Source of the DNA: F23-D06 sp963603365
GTDB lineage: Bacteria; Bacteroidota; Bacteroidia; Bacteroidales; WCHB1-69
DNA length: 64,000 nucleotides
Reading direction: 5' to 3'
Assembly (NCBI GenBank): GCA_963603365.1
Contig: CAVCMI010000033.1
Span: 37,248 to 101,247 of the forward strand
Part shown: piece by piece, positions 36,722-46,100 of the stretch
Layout: every line of letters starts with the position of its first letter
Numbering within the stretch: position 1 is the first letter of the stretch
Notes under the pieces: model-generated
Databases searched by the model: none
What the model saw: the letters and a program-made list of their open reading frames with translations, nothing else
Told to the model about the DNA's origin: nothing
Position numbers and translations under genes: made by a program

Positions 36722-37246
36722 ATGAAGACCCTATTCTTGGACAGAGACGGCGTGGTAAATGTGCAGATTGTTGGCGGCTATGTTGAAACGGTTGAACAGT
36801 TTGTCTTTGCCGATGGCTTTTTGGAGGCGATGAGGTTGCTGCGCCCTAAGTACCGCCACATCATTTTGGCAACCAACCAGCAGTGCATTGGCAAGGGAAT
36901 CTGCACCCGCGAGCAGGTGGATGCCATCCATGACTTTTTGCAGCAACGGCTGGCTGCACAAAACACCCCGTTGGATGCAGTTTATTGCTGCCCTCATCTC
37001 GCCGTTGAACACTGCACTTGCCGCAAGCCGGCCATCGGCATGGCACTGATGGCGAAAAGGGATTTCCCTGACATCGATTTCTCCAATTCCGTCATGCTCG
37101 GCGACAGCCTTTCGGACATGCAGTTCGCCGTCAATGCCGGCATAATGCCCGTGCACATAGGCAAGGCAGGACTGCCCGAGCATGAACTTGCCCGCAGTTT
37201 GTCCGTTTCCCATTTTGACTCTATTCTGGATTTTGCAAGGCAATGA
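36722..37246 (+). CDS. HAD-IIIA phosphatase, GmhB-like
   Basis: The protein has 174 residues. LFLDRDGVVN gives the catalytic Asp7 and Asp9 of the HAD fold. ATNQ is motif II, and CCPHLAVEHCTCRKP supplies the Cys/His zinc-binding loop of D-glycero-D-manno-heptose 1,7-bisphosphate 7-phosphatase and histidinol-phosphatase; MLGDSLSDM is motif IV. The start of the lipid A acyltransferase gene overlaps the stop (ATGA), so an LPS role is favoured over histidine synthesis, but the substrate is inferred from context only. Confidence 0.82.
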   Translation: MKTLFLDRDGVVNVQIVGGYVETVEQFVFADGFLEAMRLLRPKYRHIILATNQQCIGKGICTREQVDAIHDFLQQRLAAQNTPLDAVYCCPHLAVEHCTCRKPAIGMALMAKRDFPDIDFSNSVMLGDSLSDMQFAVNAGIMPVHIGKAGLPEHELARSLSVSHFDSILDFARQ

Positions 37247-38112
37247 AAGTCAAGTTTATTCTCTATAATATCGTTTTCTATTCGCTGGCAATGCTGCCGC
37301 TTTGCGTGCTGTATCTCTTCTCACTGCCGCTGTACCTTATCTTGAATTATGTTGTCCGTTACCGCAAGAAAGTCATTTTAGACAATCTCAAGAACTCATT
37401 CCCTGAAAAGGCAGACAAGGAGATCCGTCGGTTATGCAGAAAATATTACCTTCATCTCTCTCAAATTGCCGTAGAGATGATCAAGATGCTAATGTTGCGC
37501 CCGGGGCAACTCAAGCGCCGTTACCGCTGTCAGAATCCCCAATTGGCCAACCGTTTTTTCAATGAAGGGCGGAGTGTCATCCTTATGTCGTCTCATTACA
37601 ACAACTGGGAGTGGATGATACTGGCTTTGGACACGATGTTCGGGCAACATGGGGTAGGGGTGGGGAAAGCCAATACCGACAAGGCTTTTGAACGGATGGT
37701 AAACCGGGCGCGCACGCGCTACGGCACAGAAGTGGTCTTCGCAGACACCGTACGGGAAACGTTCGAGCATTATGAGCGGAATCGTCATCCGGCCGCCTAT
37801 ATGATGCTCAGCGACCAGTCGCCGAACAGCAGCAGCCGCTGCTATGTGACAGATTTCCTGCATCAGAAGACGGGTGTCATTTTCGGGGCTGAACACTTTG
37901 CAAGAAAATATAACATTCCCGTGCTCTATTATGAAGTCATCAAAGACCGGCCCGGATACTACCGTGTTCGCCTTGAACTGATCTCAGAGAACCCCGCCGA
38001 GATGGAAGAGTATGCAATTACGCAACGCTATGTGGAGTTGCTGGAGCAGACCATCTGCCGCAAACCGCAATACTGGCTTTGGAGCCACCGGCGATGGAAA
38101 TTCAAGTTCTGA
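37243..38112 (+). CDS. Lipid A biosynthesis acyltransferase (LpxL/HtrB family)
   Basis: The protein has 289 residues. It starts with one N-terminal membrane segment (FILYNIVFYSLAMLPLCVLYLFSLPLYLIL, shown by its hydrophobic residues 4-35). The catalytic HX4E motif is H118-YNNW-E123, and LSDQSPN is a conserved block downstream. The family adds secondary acyl chains to lipid A at the inner membrane using acyl-ACP. It converges on nadA with 9 bases between the genes. Confidence 0.92.
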   Translation: MKVKFILYNIVFYSLAMLPLCVLYLFSLPLYLILNYVVRYRKKVILDNLKNSFPEKADKEIRRLCRKYYLHLSQIAVEMIKMLMLRPGQLKRRYRCQNPQLANRFFNEGRSVILMSSHYNNWEWMILALDTMFGQHGVGVGKANTDKAFERMVNRARTRYGTEVVFADTVRETFEHYERNRHPAAYMMLSDQSPNSSSRCYVTDFLHQKTGVIFGAEHFARKYNIPVLYYEVIKDRPGYYRVRLELISENPAEMEEYAITQRYVELLEQTICRKPQYWLWSHRRWKFKF

Positions 38113-38121
38113 ACCTGACTT

Positions 38122-39033
38122 TCAACTCATCTCCAACATTCTCCTGATAGGCACGGCGGCTCGTTCCAACAAATCCGCATCCATCAGGATTTCCGGCTGC
38201 TCCGTCTGCAAGGCAGAGAGGATGTTGTCGAGATTGTTTTTCTTCATGTTATAGCAGTCGTAGGCGGGCGCACCGTTGTGAAGGGTATAGAAGCGTTTGC
38301 CGGGATTCTGTTTGCAAAGCTCGTGCAGGATGCCGCTTTCGGTAACGATGATGAACTCCGGGCTGTCGCTCTCTTTTACATGCTTGAGCATGGCTGCGGT
38401 GGAACCTACAAAGTCAACCTGTTCCAACAGTTCGCGGCGACATTCGGGATGAGCGACTGAAGGCACTCCCGGGTGTTCGCTTTTCACTCTTTCGAGCGCT
38501 TCGACCGTATAGCGGTCATGCACGCGGCACGCGCCGTCCCACAGCAGCATCTGCCGGCCGGTCATCCTGTTGATGTAGTCGCCCAAGTTGCGGTCAGGGA
38601 CAAAGAGGATTTTTTCGTCCTCGGGCAGTTGCCTTACCAGTTTGAGCGCATTGCCGGAGGTGACAATCAGGTCTGACATCGCTTTCACGGCAGCCGAACA
38701 GTTCACGTATGACAGCACCTTGTACTCGGGATGCCGGTTCTTCATTTCCTGCAAAGCCTTTGCTTGACACGAGTCCGCCAAAATGCACCCTGCACTCATG
38801 TCGGGCACCAGCACTTTACGGTTGGGGTTCAGAATCTTGGCAGTCTCGGCCATGAAGTGAACACCGGCAAACACGATGATGTCGCTCTCTGTGTTTGCCG
38901 CCGTGCGTGCCAGACCAAGGCTGTCGCCTACAAAGTCGGCCACCTCCTGCACTTCAGGCAAGGTGTAATAATGTGCCAATATAATAGCATTCTTCTCTTT
39001 TTTGAGAACTTCGATGGTTTCCTTTATATCCAT
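38122..39033 (-). CDS. nadA: Quinolinate synthase NadA
   Basis: The protein has 303 residues from the ATG at 39033 (MDIKETIEVLKKEKNAIILAHYY); an alternative ATG at 39093 overlaps the rseP stop as TAATG and would add 20 residues. The three 4Fe-4S cysteines lie in VNCSA, HPECRR and a later conserved Cys, and AHYY, GVHFM and TSGNA are active-site blocks. It condenses iminoaspartate with dihydroxyacetone phosphate in NAD synthesis. No nadB or nadC is adjacent in the window. It is the second gene of the rseP transcript. Confidence 0.96.
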   Translation of the reverse strand: MDIKETIEVLKKEKNAIILAHYYTLPEVQEVADFVGDSLGLARTAANTESDIIVFAGVHFMAETAKILNPNRKVLVPDMSAGCILADSCQAKALQEMKNRHPEYKVLSYVNCSAAVKAMSDLIVTSGNALKLVRQLPEDEKILFVPDRNLGDYINRMTGRQMLLWDGACRVHDRYTVEALERVKSEHPGVPSVAHPECRRELLEQVDFVGSTAAMLKHVKESDSPEFIIVTESGILHELCKQNPGKRFYTLHNGAPAYDCYNMKKNNLDNILSALQTEQPEILMDADLLERAAVPIRRMLEMS

Positions 39034-39092
39034 AATCCGGTATTTGATCTCTTGTATTTGGGAATTACTGCTTATGGCAGAATTTAACGGCA

Positions 39093-40490
39093 TTACTTGA
39101 AGAAGAATCGTCTGAAGTCGAGCCCTAATGCGTAAATCATGAGGAGTATGAGCAGAATGAAGCCTATGGTGTTGGCGATGCCCAGGAACTTGTCGCTGGG
39201 CTTCTTGCCGGTTATCATCTCAATCAGGATGAAGAGCACATAACCGCCGTCGAGCGCCGGTATGGGTATGATGTTCATGAATGCCAGTATGATGCCGAGC
39301 AGGGCGGTCATGTTCCAGAAACGGTACCAGTCCCACACTTTGGGGAATATGCTGCCGATGGTCAGGAAACTGCCGAGTTGTGTGGCGCCCTCTTTTGTGA
39401 ATACGAGTTTGAACTGTTTAACGTAGTCGCCTAAGGTCTGCACGCCCATGACAATGCCTTGCGGCACCGACTGCAGGAGCGTGAACTCCTCGCGAACGGC
39501 GCTGAAATAGTGCGACGGCATTTTTGGGGCAACACCGATGACCCCCGACGAGTCTGGGGTTACGGCAACATGGCATAGGCTGTCGCCGCGGTAAAAGGCC
39601 AGGTCGAGACTCGTGTTCCTGTTGTCGCTGAAGATCTTTTTGTAGTCGAAGAAGCTGAACACGGCGGAGTCTTGGATGCTGACGAGGCTGTCTCCGCGCC
39701 GCAGCCCGCTTTCGGCTGCCGGAGTGCCTGCCAGCACGCTGTCAATCACGAACGGGAAGCGGTAGTTGCAAGGCACGCTGCCAGACGAACTTGCGCTGAC
39801 AATCTTTCGGGCCAGCGTCTTGGGCACACCAACGACCACCGGCTGGCTGTCGCGCAGCACAGTCACGGTCTTGACATCCTCCAACAATATGGTGTTGCTG
39901 AAATCATTCAATGTGAGCGGCTTGGACGAATCCACAGCAAGGATGACATCGCCGTTGCGGAAGCCGGCATCTAACATCTCCTGCGAAAACTCAAGCCCGT
40001 AGCGCGCATTCTCCAACGGGATGTATTCGCGCCCCCAATTGAAGCATATTGCAATATAGATAATGATGGCGGAAAGGAAGTTGACCAGCACACCGCCGAT
40101 GATGACGAAAAAACGCTGCCACGCCGGCTTCGACCTGAACTCCCAAGGATGCACCTCGTTGTCAAGGTCTGACGCTTTCGTCGTCTCATCCACCATGCCG
40201 TTGATCGCACAGTAGCCGCCGAACGGAAGCCAACCGATGCCCCATTCCGTGTTCTCGGGATGCTCTTTCCACTCTTCCGGCGCCTTGGAAGAGAAGAAAC
40301 TGAAATGGAACTTGCCGTCGTATCTCTTCATGCGGAGTATTGAGAACCCGGGGTTGAAAAAGAGATAGAACTGGTCAACGCGGATTTTGAAAATCTTGGC
40401 AAATGTGAAATGCCCCAGTTCGTGCGTGATGATCAGAAAGGCCAGACTGGCCACCAATCCCAGTATTTGCATCGTTATGCCCATAGTCAT
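39093..40490 (-). CDS. rseP: RIP metalloprotease RseP
   Basis: The protein has 465 residues from the ATG at 40490 (MTMGITMQILG); the open frame upstream to 41024 lies on the antisense strand of another gene and is rejected. HELGH at residues 23-27 is the zinc site within the first membrane helix, and NIIPIPALDGG near the C-terminus supplies the third ligand Asp. PDZ domains lie between, and LDFRRFFF closes the protein. This intramembrane site-2 protease cleaves anti-sigma factors and signal-peptide remnants. It has a -7 promoter at 40504-40511. Confidence 0.95.
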   Translation of the reverse strand: MTMGITMQILGLVASLAFLIITHELGHFTFAKIFKIRVDQFYLFFNPGFSILRMKRYDGKFHFSFFSSKAPEEWKEHPENTEWGIGWLPFGGYCAINGMVDETTKASDLDNEVHPWEFRSKPAWQRFFVIIGGVLVNFLSAIIIYIAICFNWGREYIPLENARYGLEFSQEMLDAGFRNGDVILAVDSSKPLTLNDFSNTILLEDVKTVTVLRDSQPVVVGVPKTLARKIVSASSSGSVPCNYRFPFVIDSVLAGTPAAESGLRRGDSLVSIQDSAVFSFFDYKKIFSDNRNTSLDLAFYRGDSLCHVAVTPDSSGVIGVAPKMPSHYFSAVREEFTLLQSVPQGIVMGVQTLGDYVKQFKLVFTKEGATQLGSFLTIGSIFPKVWDWYRFWNMTALLGIILAFMNIIPIPALDGGYVLFILIEMITGKKPSDKFLGIANTIGFILLILLMIYALGLDFRRFFFK

Positions 40491-40503
40491 TTTTTTCGAG
40501 CGG

Positions 40504-40511
40504 CAAAGATA
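40504..40511 (-). promoter_or_regulatory. -7 promoter element for rseP-nadA
   Basis: The minus strand reads TATCTTTG, an exact match, 13 bases upstream of the rseP start. The transcript leader would be very short or absent. Confidence 0.65.
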
Positions 40512-40522
40512 ACAATTTTTTG

Positions 40523-40530
40523 TACTTTTG
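40523..40530 (+). promoter_or_regulatory. -7 promoter element for the gene at 40554 and dapF
   Basis: TACTTTTG, an exact match, 23 bases before the ATG at 40554. It is back to back with the rseP element, with only 11 bases between the two. Confidence 0.65.
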
Positions 40531-40553
40531 CCCCGCATATTTCCCCAGAGATT

Positions 40554-41222
40554 ATGGCTGTACAGGAATCTAATGAAAAAGCACAATTCCGTTCCGGCAA
40601 AAGGCTGCTGTTCGCAACAGGGGTGTTGTTCGGACTGCTTCTTGGCATTGCGCTGACCGCTCTTGTGATGCTCTGTGCAGAACGGAAAGGAGCGCATACT
40701 GAAAGTGCAGCCGAGCCGCAACAAGGCAAAACGGTGACAGACACGGTGTTTCATTATGTAATACAAAAACAGAAAATAACACAGGTGTCCGATGACATTG
40801 CCGAACAGGATACGCTTTTCATCGACACGCTCTTGCAGGATTACGAGACTCAGGACCTTACGATGGACGAATCGCTGTTGCCGAGCATGGAAGACGAAGA
40901 GGAAGAGACGGGTGACCTGGTGCAGGAAAAGATGCTGAACAGCCTTTCGGTTCCCGTGACCTTTCTGGACGACATGATGCAGGTTCTTGCCAATGAGGCT
41001 TCGGCTCATATCCAAGTCCAGCAATGGAGCACCCCCGTCCGGAACAGGGTTACATGTCTTTTTTCAGACAACATTCTGAAAGTTAAGGGGCTAAAGATTG
41101 ACGGATGCAAGATTTACCATTTCCGGGGAAATTATTACCTCGAGGTTGACCAATGCACCTACCTGATACGGCCAAACAGCCATTTCGAAAAGCCGGAAAG
41201 AGCCGAAAACTTTATTTTTTGA
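40554..41222 (+). CDS. Single-pass membrane protein of unknown function
   Basis: The protein has 222 residues from the ATG at 40554; the longer frame from 40410 would run through the divergent promoters. After a short basic N-terminus a single hydrophobic stretch (LLFATGVLFGLLLGIALTAL, residues about 18-37) would anchor it in the inner membrane. A central acidic segment (SMEDEEEETGDL) follows, and the C-terminal 90 residues (VTFLDDMMQVLANE...) resemble a small beta-rich domain. No family is recognised. It is 6 bases upstream of dapF and likely shares its transcript. Confidence 0.75.
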   Translation: MAVQESNEKAQFRSGKRLLFATGVLFGLLLGIALTALVMLCAERKGAHTESAAEPQQGKTVTDTVFHYVIQKQKITQVSDDIAEQDTLFIDTLLQDYETQDLTMDESLLPSMEDEEEETGDLVQEKMLNSLSVPVTFLDDMMQVLANEASAHIQVQQWSTPVRNRVTCLFSDNILKVKGLKIDGCKIYHFRGNYYLEVDQCTYLIRPNSHFEKPERAENFIF

Positions 41223-41228
41223 ATACAC

Positions 41229-42056
41229 ATGAAGACCGTTCCGTTTTTCAAATTCCATGGTGCCGGAAACGATTTCATCATGATCGACAACCGTAGCGGA
41301 CACTACGGGCTTGAGGACAATGAGGTCGCCTATCTTTGCGACCGTCGTGCGGGCATCGGCGCCGACGGGCTCATCTTTCTCGAAACAGACCCTGAAGTCT
41401 CTTTTTCGATGCGCTATTACAACGCCGACGGCAAAGAGGCCACCCTGTGCGGGAACGGCAGCCGTTGTGTGGTGGCTCTTGCCAATATGCTGGGCGAAAT
41501 CGGCGACAATTGCGTGTTCCGCGCCTCCGACGGCCTTCACGACGCAAGCGTCTGCAGCCATGAGCTGAACACGTGGGTAATCTCTGTCGAGATTAAAGAC
41601 GTGAAAGAGATGACCGTCTATGAGGACGGTTGCTTCCTCGACACCGGCTCTCCCCATTTTGTGGTTCCGGCAGATGGACTGAATGCGTATCCCGTTGTCG
41701 CTGAGGGATGCAGACTGCGCCACGACACCCGTTTCTGCCTTGGCGCTAACGTGGACTTTGTGGAGACAGACGGCGACAGCATCAAGGTGCGCACCTACGA
41801 ACGCGGCGTGGAAGATGAAACGCTCTCCTGCGGCACAGGGGTGACCGCCGCCGCATTGGCATGGACGTTTCTGAACAACAAAAGTGACGGACATTACGAG
41901 CTGCCTGTGCAGACAAGAGGCGGCTCCTTCAAGGTGGCTTTCGACAAGAAAGCTGACAGCTACACGTTCATCTCGCTTGTTGGCCCCGCAGTCTGGTCTT
42001 TCTCCGGCACGGCCGACGTGCCGGATTCGGCCTGCTCGTTCTCGACCATGAAATAA
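41229..42056 (+). CDS. dapF: Diaminopimelate epimerase DapF
   Basis: The protein has 275 residues. The catalytic cysteines are C74 in LCGNGSRC and C201 in SCGTGV; FHGAGNDF and GIGADG are further signatures. It converts LL- to meso-diaminopimelate for lysine and peptidoglycan synthesis. After the usual end (VGPAVWSFSG) it runs about 17 further residues, so the last 97 bases are antisense to the 3' end of the AI-2E-family gene. Both frames are open there. Confidence 0.96.
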   Translation: MKTVPFFKFHGAGNDFIMIDNRSGHYGLEDNEVAYLCDRRAGIGADGLIFLETDPEVSFSMRYYNADGKEATLCGNGSRCVVALANMLGEIGDNCVFRASDGLHDASVCSHELNTWVISVEIKDVKEMTVYEDGCFLDTGSPHFVVPADGLNAYPVVAEGCRLRHDTRFCLGANVDFVETDGDSIKVRTYERGVEDETLSCGTGVTAAALAWTFLNNKSDGHYELPVQTRGGSFKVAFDKKADSYTFISLVGPAVWSFSGTADVPDSACSFSTMK

Positions 42057-43117
42057 GCCCCGAAGAACTCTTTCGTTACAATGCGGATGAGCGTATAGGC
42101 GGGTACGGCAAAAATCATGGCAAACACGCCGCCAATATAACCTGCCATCAAAATGACAATGAAGATTTCCAGCGGATGCGTGTGTGTCCTTTTCCCATAT
42201 ATGTAGGGCTGCAGCACAAAGTCGTCTATGAGTTTGGTGGCGCCGATGGCGATTACCGCTTTCACCAGGGTGGTCATAAGCATCGCACCGGACGGGTCAG
42301 AGGGCAACAACGAAGTGATGGATATCACGACCGCGCTGATGCCCGCGATGAGCGGACCGACGTACGGAATGATGTTGAGAAAACCTCCTATGATGCCGAT
42401 GAGCATCGGATTGGGAACCTTCAGTATCACGCAAAAGATGGTGTCAAGGATGCCGACAATGAGCATTTCACAGAAAACCCCGAGGAAATAGGAAGAGACC
42501 TGCTTGCCAGTGGCGTTTAAGATGTTGCTGAAGTTCTGACGGTATTTTGTCGGTATCCACCCTTGTATCATCTTGAAGAAAATATGATGGTCTTTCAGCG
42601 AGAAGAATGTCATGAACAGGATCGAGAATATGGCAATGAACACCGTGCCGGCAGCGCTGAAGGTGTTGCTCAACAGCGAGGAGAAGTTGACCTGCTCGAT
42701 GAATCTGCCCCATTCTGAAACCACCAGCCCAAAGGCATGTTGGTGAGGCTTGACGATGCCGAACTTGCGGAGCACCGGGTCAAGCTTGTTGATCCACACC
42801 TCAAACGACTGGCTCAAGGATGACGGGTCAAGGGATGCCAGAAATGTCAGCTCGCGGATGATCGCCGGGACAATCAGGTAGCATAATAAACCGAGCACGG
42901 CTATTATGACAAGCAGCGTGACGGCAGCGGCAAGCGATTCGGGGAACTGTCGTTTGCGGATGCGTATGCGTGTGAGCAGCCTCATCAACGGAGTGCCCAG
43001 CAGCGAAAGAAATATGGCAACGAAAATGTATAGCAGGATGTCCCAGAAAAACCATCCCAGAAAGATCAGGACGGCCAATAAGACAAGAACGGCAATGATG
43101 CTTCTGTTGTTAGTCAT
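41960..43117 (-). CDS. AI-2E/PerM family transporter
   Basis: The protein has 385 residues from the ATG at 43117 (MTNNRSIIAVLVLLAVL); the longer frame to 43153 is inside tamB. About eight membrane helices are visible, with a long cytoplasmic or periplasmic stretch in the middle and the family motif PNPMLIGIIGGFLNIIPYVGP. The family includes the proposed autoinducer-2 exporter TqsA and sodium/proton antiporters, so the substrate is open. Its start codon overlaps the tamB stop (8-base overlap), and its C-terminal hydrophilic tail overlaps dapF. Confidence 0.9.
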   Translation of the reverse strand: MTNNRSIIAVLVLLAVLIFLGWFFWDILLYIFVAIFLSLLGTPLMRLLTRIRIRKRQFPESLAAAVTLLVIIAVLGLLCYLIVPAIIRELTFLASLDPSSLSQSFEVWINKLDPVLRKFGIVKPHQHAFGLVVSEWGRFIEQVNFSSLLSNTFSAAGTVFIAIFSILFMTFFSLKDHHIFFKMIQGWIPTKYRQNFSNILNATGKQVSSYFLGVFCEMLIVGILDTIFCVILKVPNPMLIGIIGGFLNIIPYVGPLIAGISAVVISITSLLPSDPSGAMLMTTLVKAVIAIGATKLIDDFVLQPYIYGKRTHTHPLEIFIVILMAGYIGGVFAMIFAVPAYTLIRIVTKEFFGAYFMVENEQAESGTSAVPEKDQTAGPTSEMNV

Positions 43118-46100
43118 GTTTTTTCCGTTTTGATATGTTTGGAGTTCCGGCACGCAGTTTCCGGCGGTAACGCGAGTCGAAACTCTGTTTGTATCCTAAT
43201 GCGACGCCGGCAGTGTAGTTGATTTTCGAGTTGATGTCAGGACTGTACAGGTCTTGGGAGTGTTCCCCTATGTAAGTGTAGGCCTTAAGCTTCCAAGTGC
43301 CGCTTTTGTTTATGCTGTATTCTACGAATACGTCGCCGTACATGTTTTCGGCAGCCGATTCGGTTTCCCTGTTGTCATAGTAGCCGAAACTCGTCGACAT
43401 GGTAATGCGGTCGTTCAGCAGGTTGGCGTTTGCCTGTATGCCGTATTCCGCCGATGTCGTTTCAGACGCCGAGTTGTAGATGACCCCTACGGACCCGTGC
43501 CTGTTTTCCATGACACTATGAAGCACGTTGTTGAGCGCGCTGCTCAGCAAAGAATAACTGGAGGAAAGCCCGCCGGTGCCCGAAGAGAACGGTGTGCTGG
43601 GTATGAAGCTGTTGGAAACCATAAAATAGGCAAATTGCTTGGTCATGTTCTCTTTGTTGGTGGTGTCAATAGCGTTATAGAAGATGTTTCGCGCTTCAGT
43701 GCTGCTGTTGGGCAACTCGAAACTGAAAGTGGGCTCGAGGTTGCGCATGATTTCGCCGTTGAGGTGAAGGTATGCGTTGACGGTGGTGTTGCTGCCCGAC
43801 AGGTATTCTTGCGGCACGATGCTGGCCAAAGAGGTCTTGGAACTCTTGTAGGCACTGGCATTGACTACCATGTTGTTGAGCGGCCCGTCAAAGGTGATCT
43901 GTCCGCCAGGCACTAATGTGAACCGCGAGTTCACGATGTCATAGAGCGAAAAACGGAAGTCACCCGAGTGCAGCGCGAGGCTTCCGTACAGGTTCAGGTT
44001 GTCGTTGCTGTTGAAAGTGAGCCTGAAGTTGCCGTTGGCTTTTGCGTTCATGGTGCCGCCGATGGACTCAAGCGACAGCACGATGTCGGCATCGTCCGTG
44101 ACGTTGAAGGCAAAGTCGAAGTCCAGGTCCATACCACCTTTTTGCTGCGCAATAGTGGACTGTGAGGTGTCTGCGGCAGTCTTGAAGCGGATAATGGTCG
44201 ATTCGCTCGCCGAGCTGGCCGTGCTGACAAGAAGGTATATTTTCGTCCCCGAAAGTGTCTTGAGGTTTGCTCCCCTGAAAGTCATGCCTTTGTCCGAGCC
44301 TCCGATCTGGACGTTTCCGGCTGCGATGCCCGTGCCGTAAAACACGGCATTGTCGCTCTTGGGCGTGTTCAGCACAGTGACCCCGTCCGTGTGGATTTTG
44401 AGGTCAAACCTCATGCCCTTGAATGCTCGGTGCCGTATGCTGCCGTCCAAAAAGGCGGTGTTCTGCAGGTTGTCGCTGAATTGTATGTGGTCGAAGAATA
44501 TGCCCTCCTCATTGAAGCGGAGGTTCTGGTTGTCGAAGTGGTAGAGGGTGCCTAAAGGTGCGATGCTCATGTCGGCAGAGAGCAGACGCACGTTGCCGTC
44601 AAAATAGGTGGAGTCGGCCGAAGCATAAAAAGCGAGATTCCCGGACGCCGTGCCGCTCACACGGTCGCTGATCCCGGAAAGGAACGGCTCAAGGAAACCG
44701 ACATTGAGCGTGTCAAACTCGGTGAGAACAGCCAGTTTCTTGGCATCGGGCGCATAATAGCCGTTTACGTCAGCAAAAGTGTTCTCCTCGTCACGGAAAC
44801 GGCGCACGTCATAATCAGCCAAGGTGGCCGCTGTTATGGTATTGCTGCTCCGGAAGAAGCCGCCGTTGAACCCGATGCGGTTCTGCGTGTCCCATCCCGC
44901 CATCAAGAAAAGATTCCCGATTTTCTCATCGTTGAAGACAAAGTTGTCTGCCAACATCTTTCCGAGAATGAGCCGACGGTCTCCGTTCAGCAACATCACA
45001 TCGGCTGTCAGCAGCCCGTCGCAGGTCATATTGCTGAGCAACGGGTTCACAATGGACATGTCAAGGGTCTTGACGAGCAGGTTCAGCCTGGACTTCTGCT
45101 TGGTGGAGTAATCTCCATCGATGGTAACGCTGCTCGAGTCGTTTTCAAATACCAGGTTGTTGACGGCTATGCGCTGCTTCTGGAAGCGTATGTCGTTGCC
45201 CTCCCTGAAATGCCAAGCCATTTCGTCAAGATATACAGTAGTGTTGTGGAGACGGAGCACAAGGTCGTCTGGATCAGAAAGGTCAGCACACCCCGAAAGT
45301 CTTGACATATAGGTATCTGTATCGTTATGTCTGTTGTTCCACTTCAGGTCGTAAAAAACCGAATCAAGGCTGGAGTTTGCATGCAGCTTAATATTATGGA
45401 AGCAAAGATGCTGTTTGCGGTCACCGATATGTACTGAATCGGTGCTGAGCTGCAGCCCTATCCGTGTGGTGTCTGAGGAACTGCTGTTCAGAGAGAAGTG
45501 ATGCACAGAGAGTTTTTTCTTGATTGCGAAGAATGGTATATTAACCTTTATCAAGTCGTTATGGGCATCAGCATAAAGTTCTGCTTCAAAATTGGAGTTG
45601 GGGGCGATGATAATGTCCGGGACTAACATTCTCAGCACGCGGTTGGCTTCGTAGGTGGAGACGCGGACCTTGAGATAACGGTCGGCCATCGATGAATTGG
45701 CATTGCTCTGCGCATGGCGATTGGCGGGCTCTTCCACCAGCGAAGGGAAGTATCCGTGGGCTTGTTGCATGACATAGTTTGCGATTTCACCTGTGGGGAA
45801 GTTGTTTTCGAGGGTGGCGTTGAAGACATTTGACGAAACGATGAACTTATGGGCAAGGTCAGTGCATATTGACGTTACCCTGAAACGGCAATTGCGGATG
45901 GAGTCGCCATTGTTGAAGACCCAGATGTTGTCACAGCCGAGGTATCCGGTCACCTCATCAATGCCACTGCCCCTGAGGGTGAAGGTGAAGTTGTCGAAAC
46001 CGGTTTTGAGGGTCGGGTTGTTCTGCAACACATAGATGACCCTGTCTGTCCCTGTGGCGGTAGAGTCTCTCTTGGGCAACAATCCGGCGGTATGGCCAAT

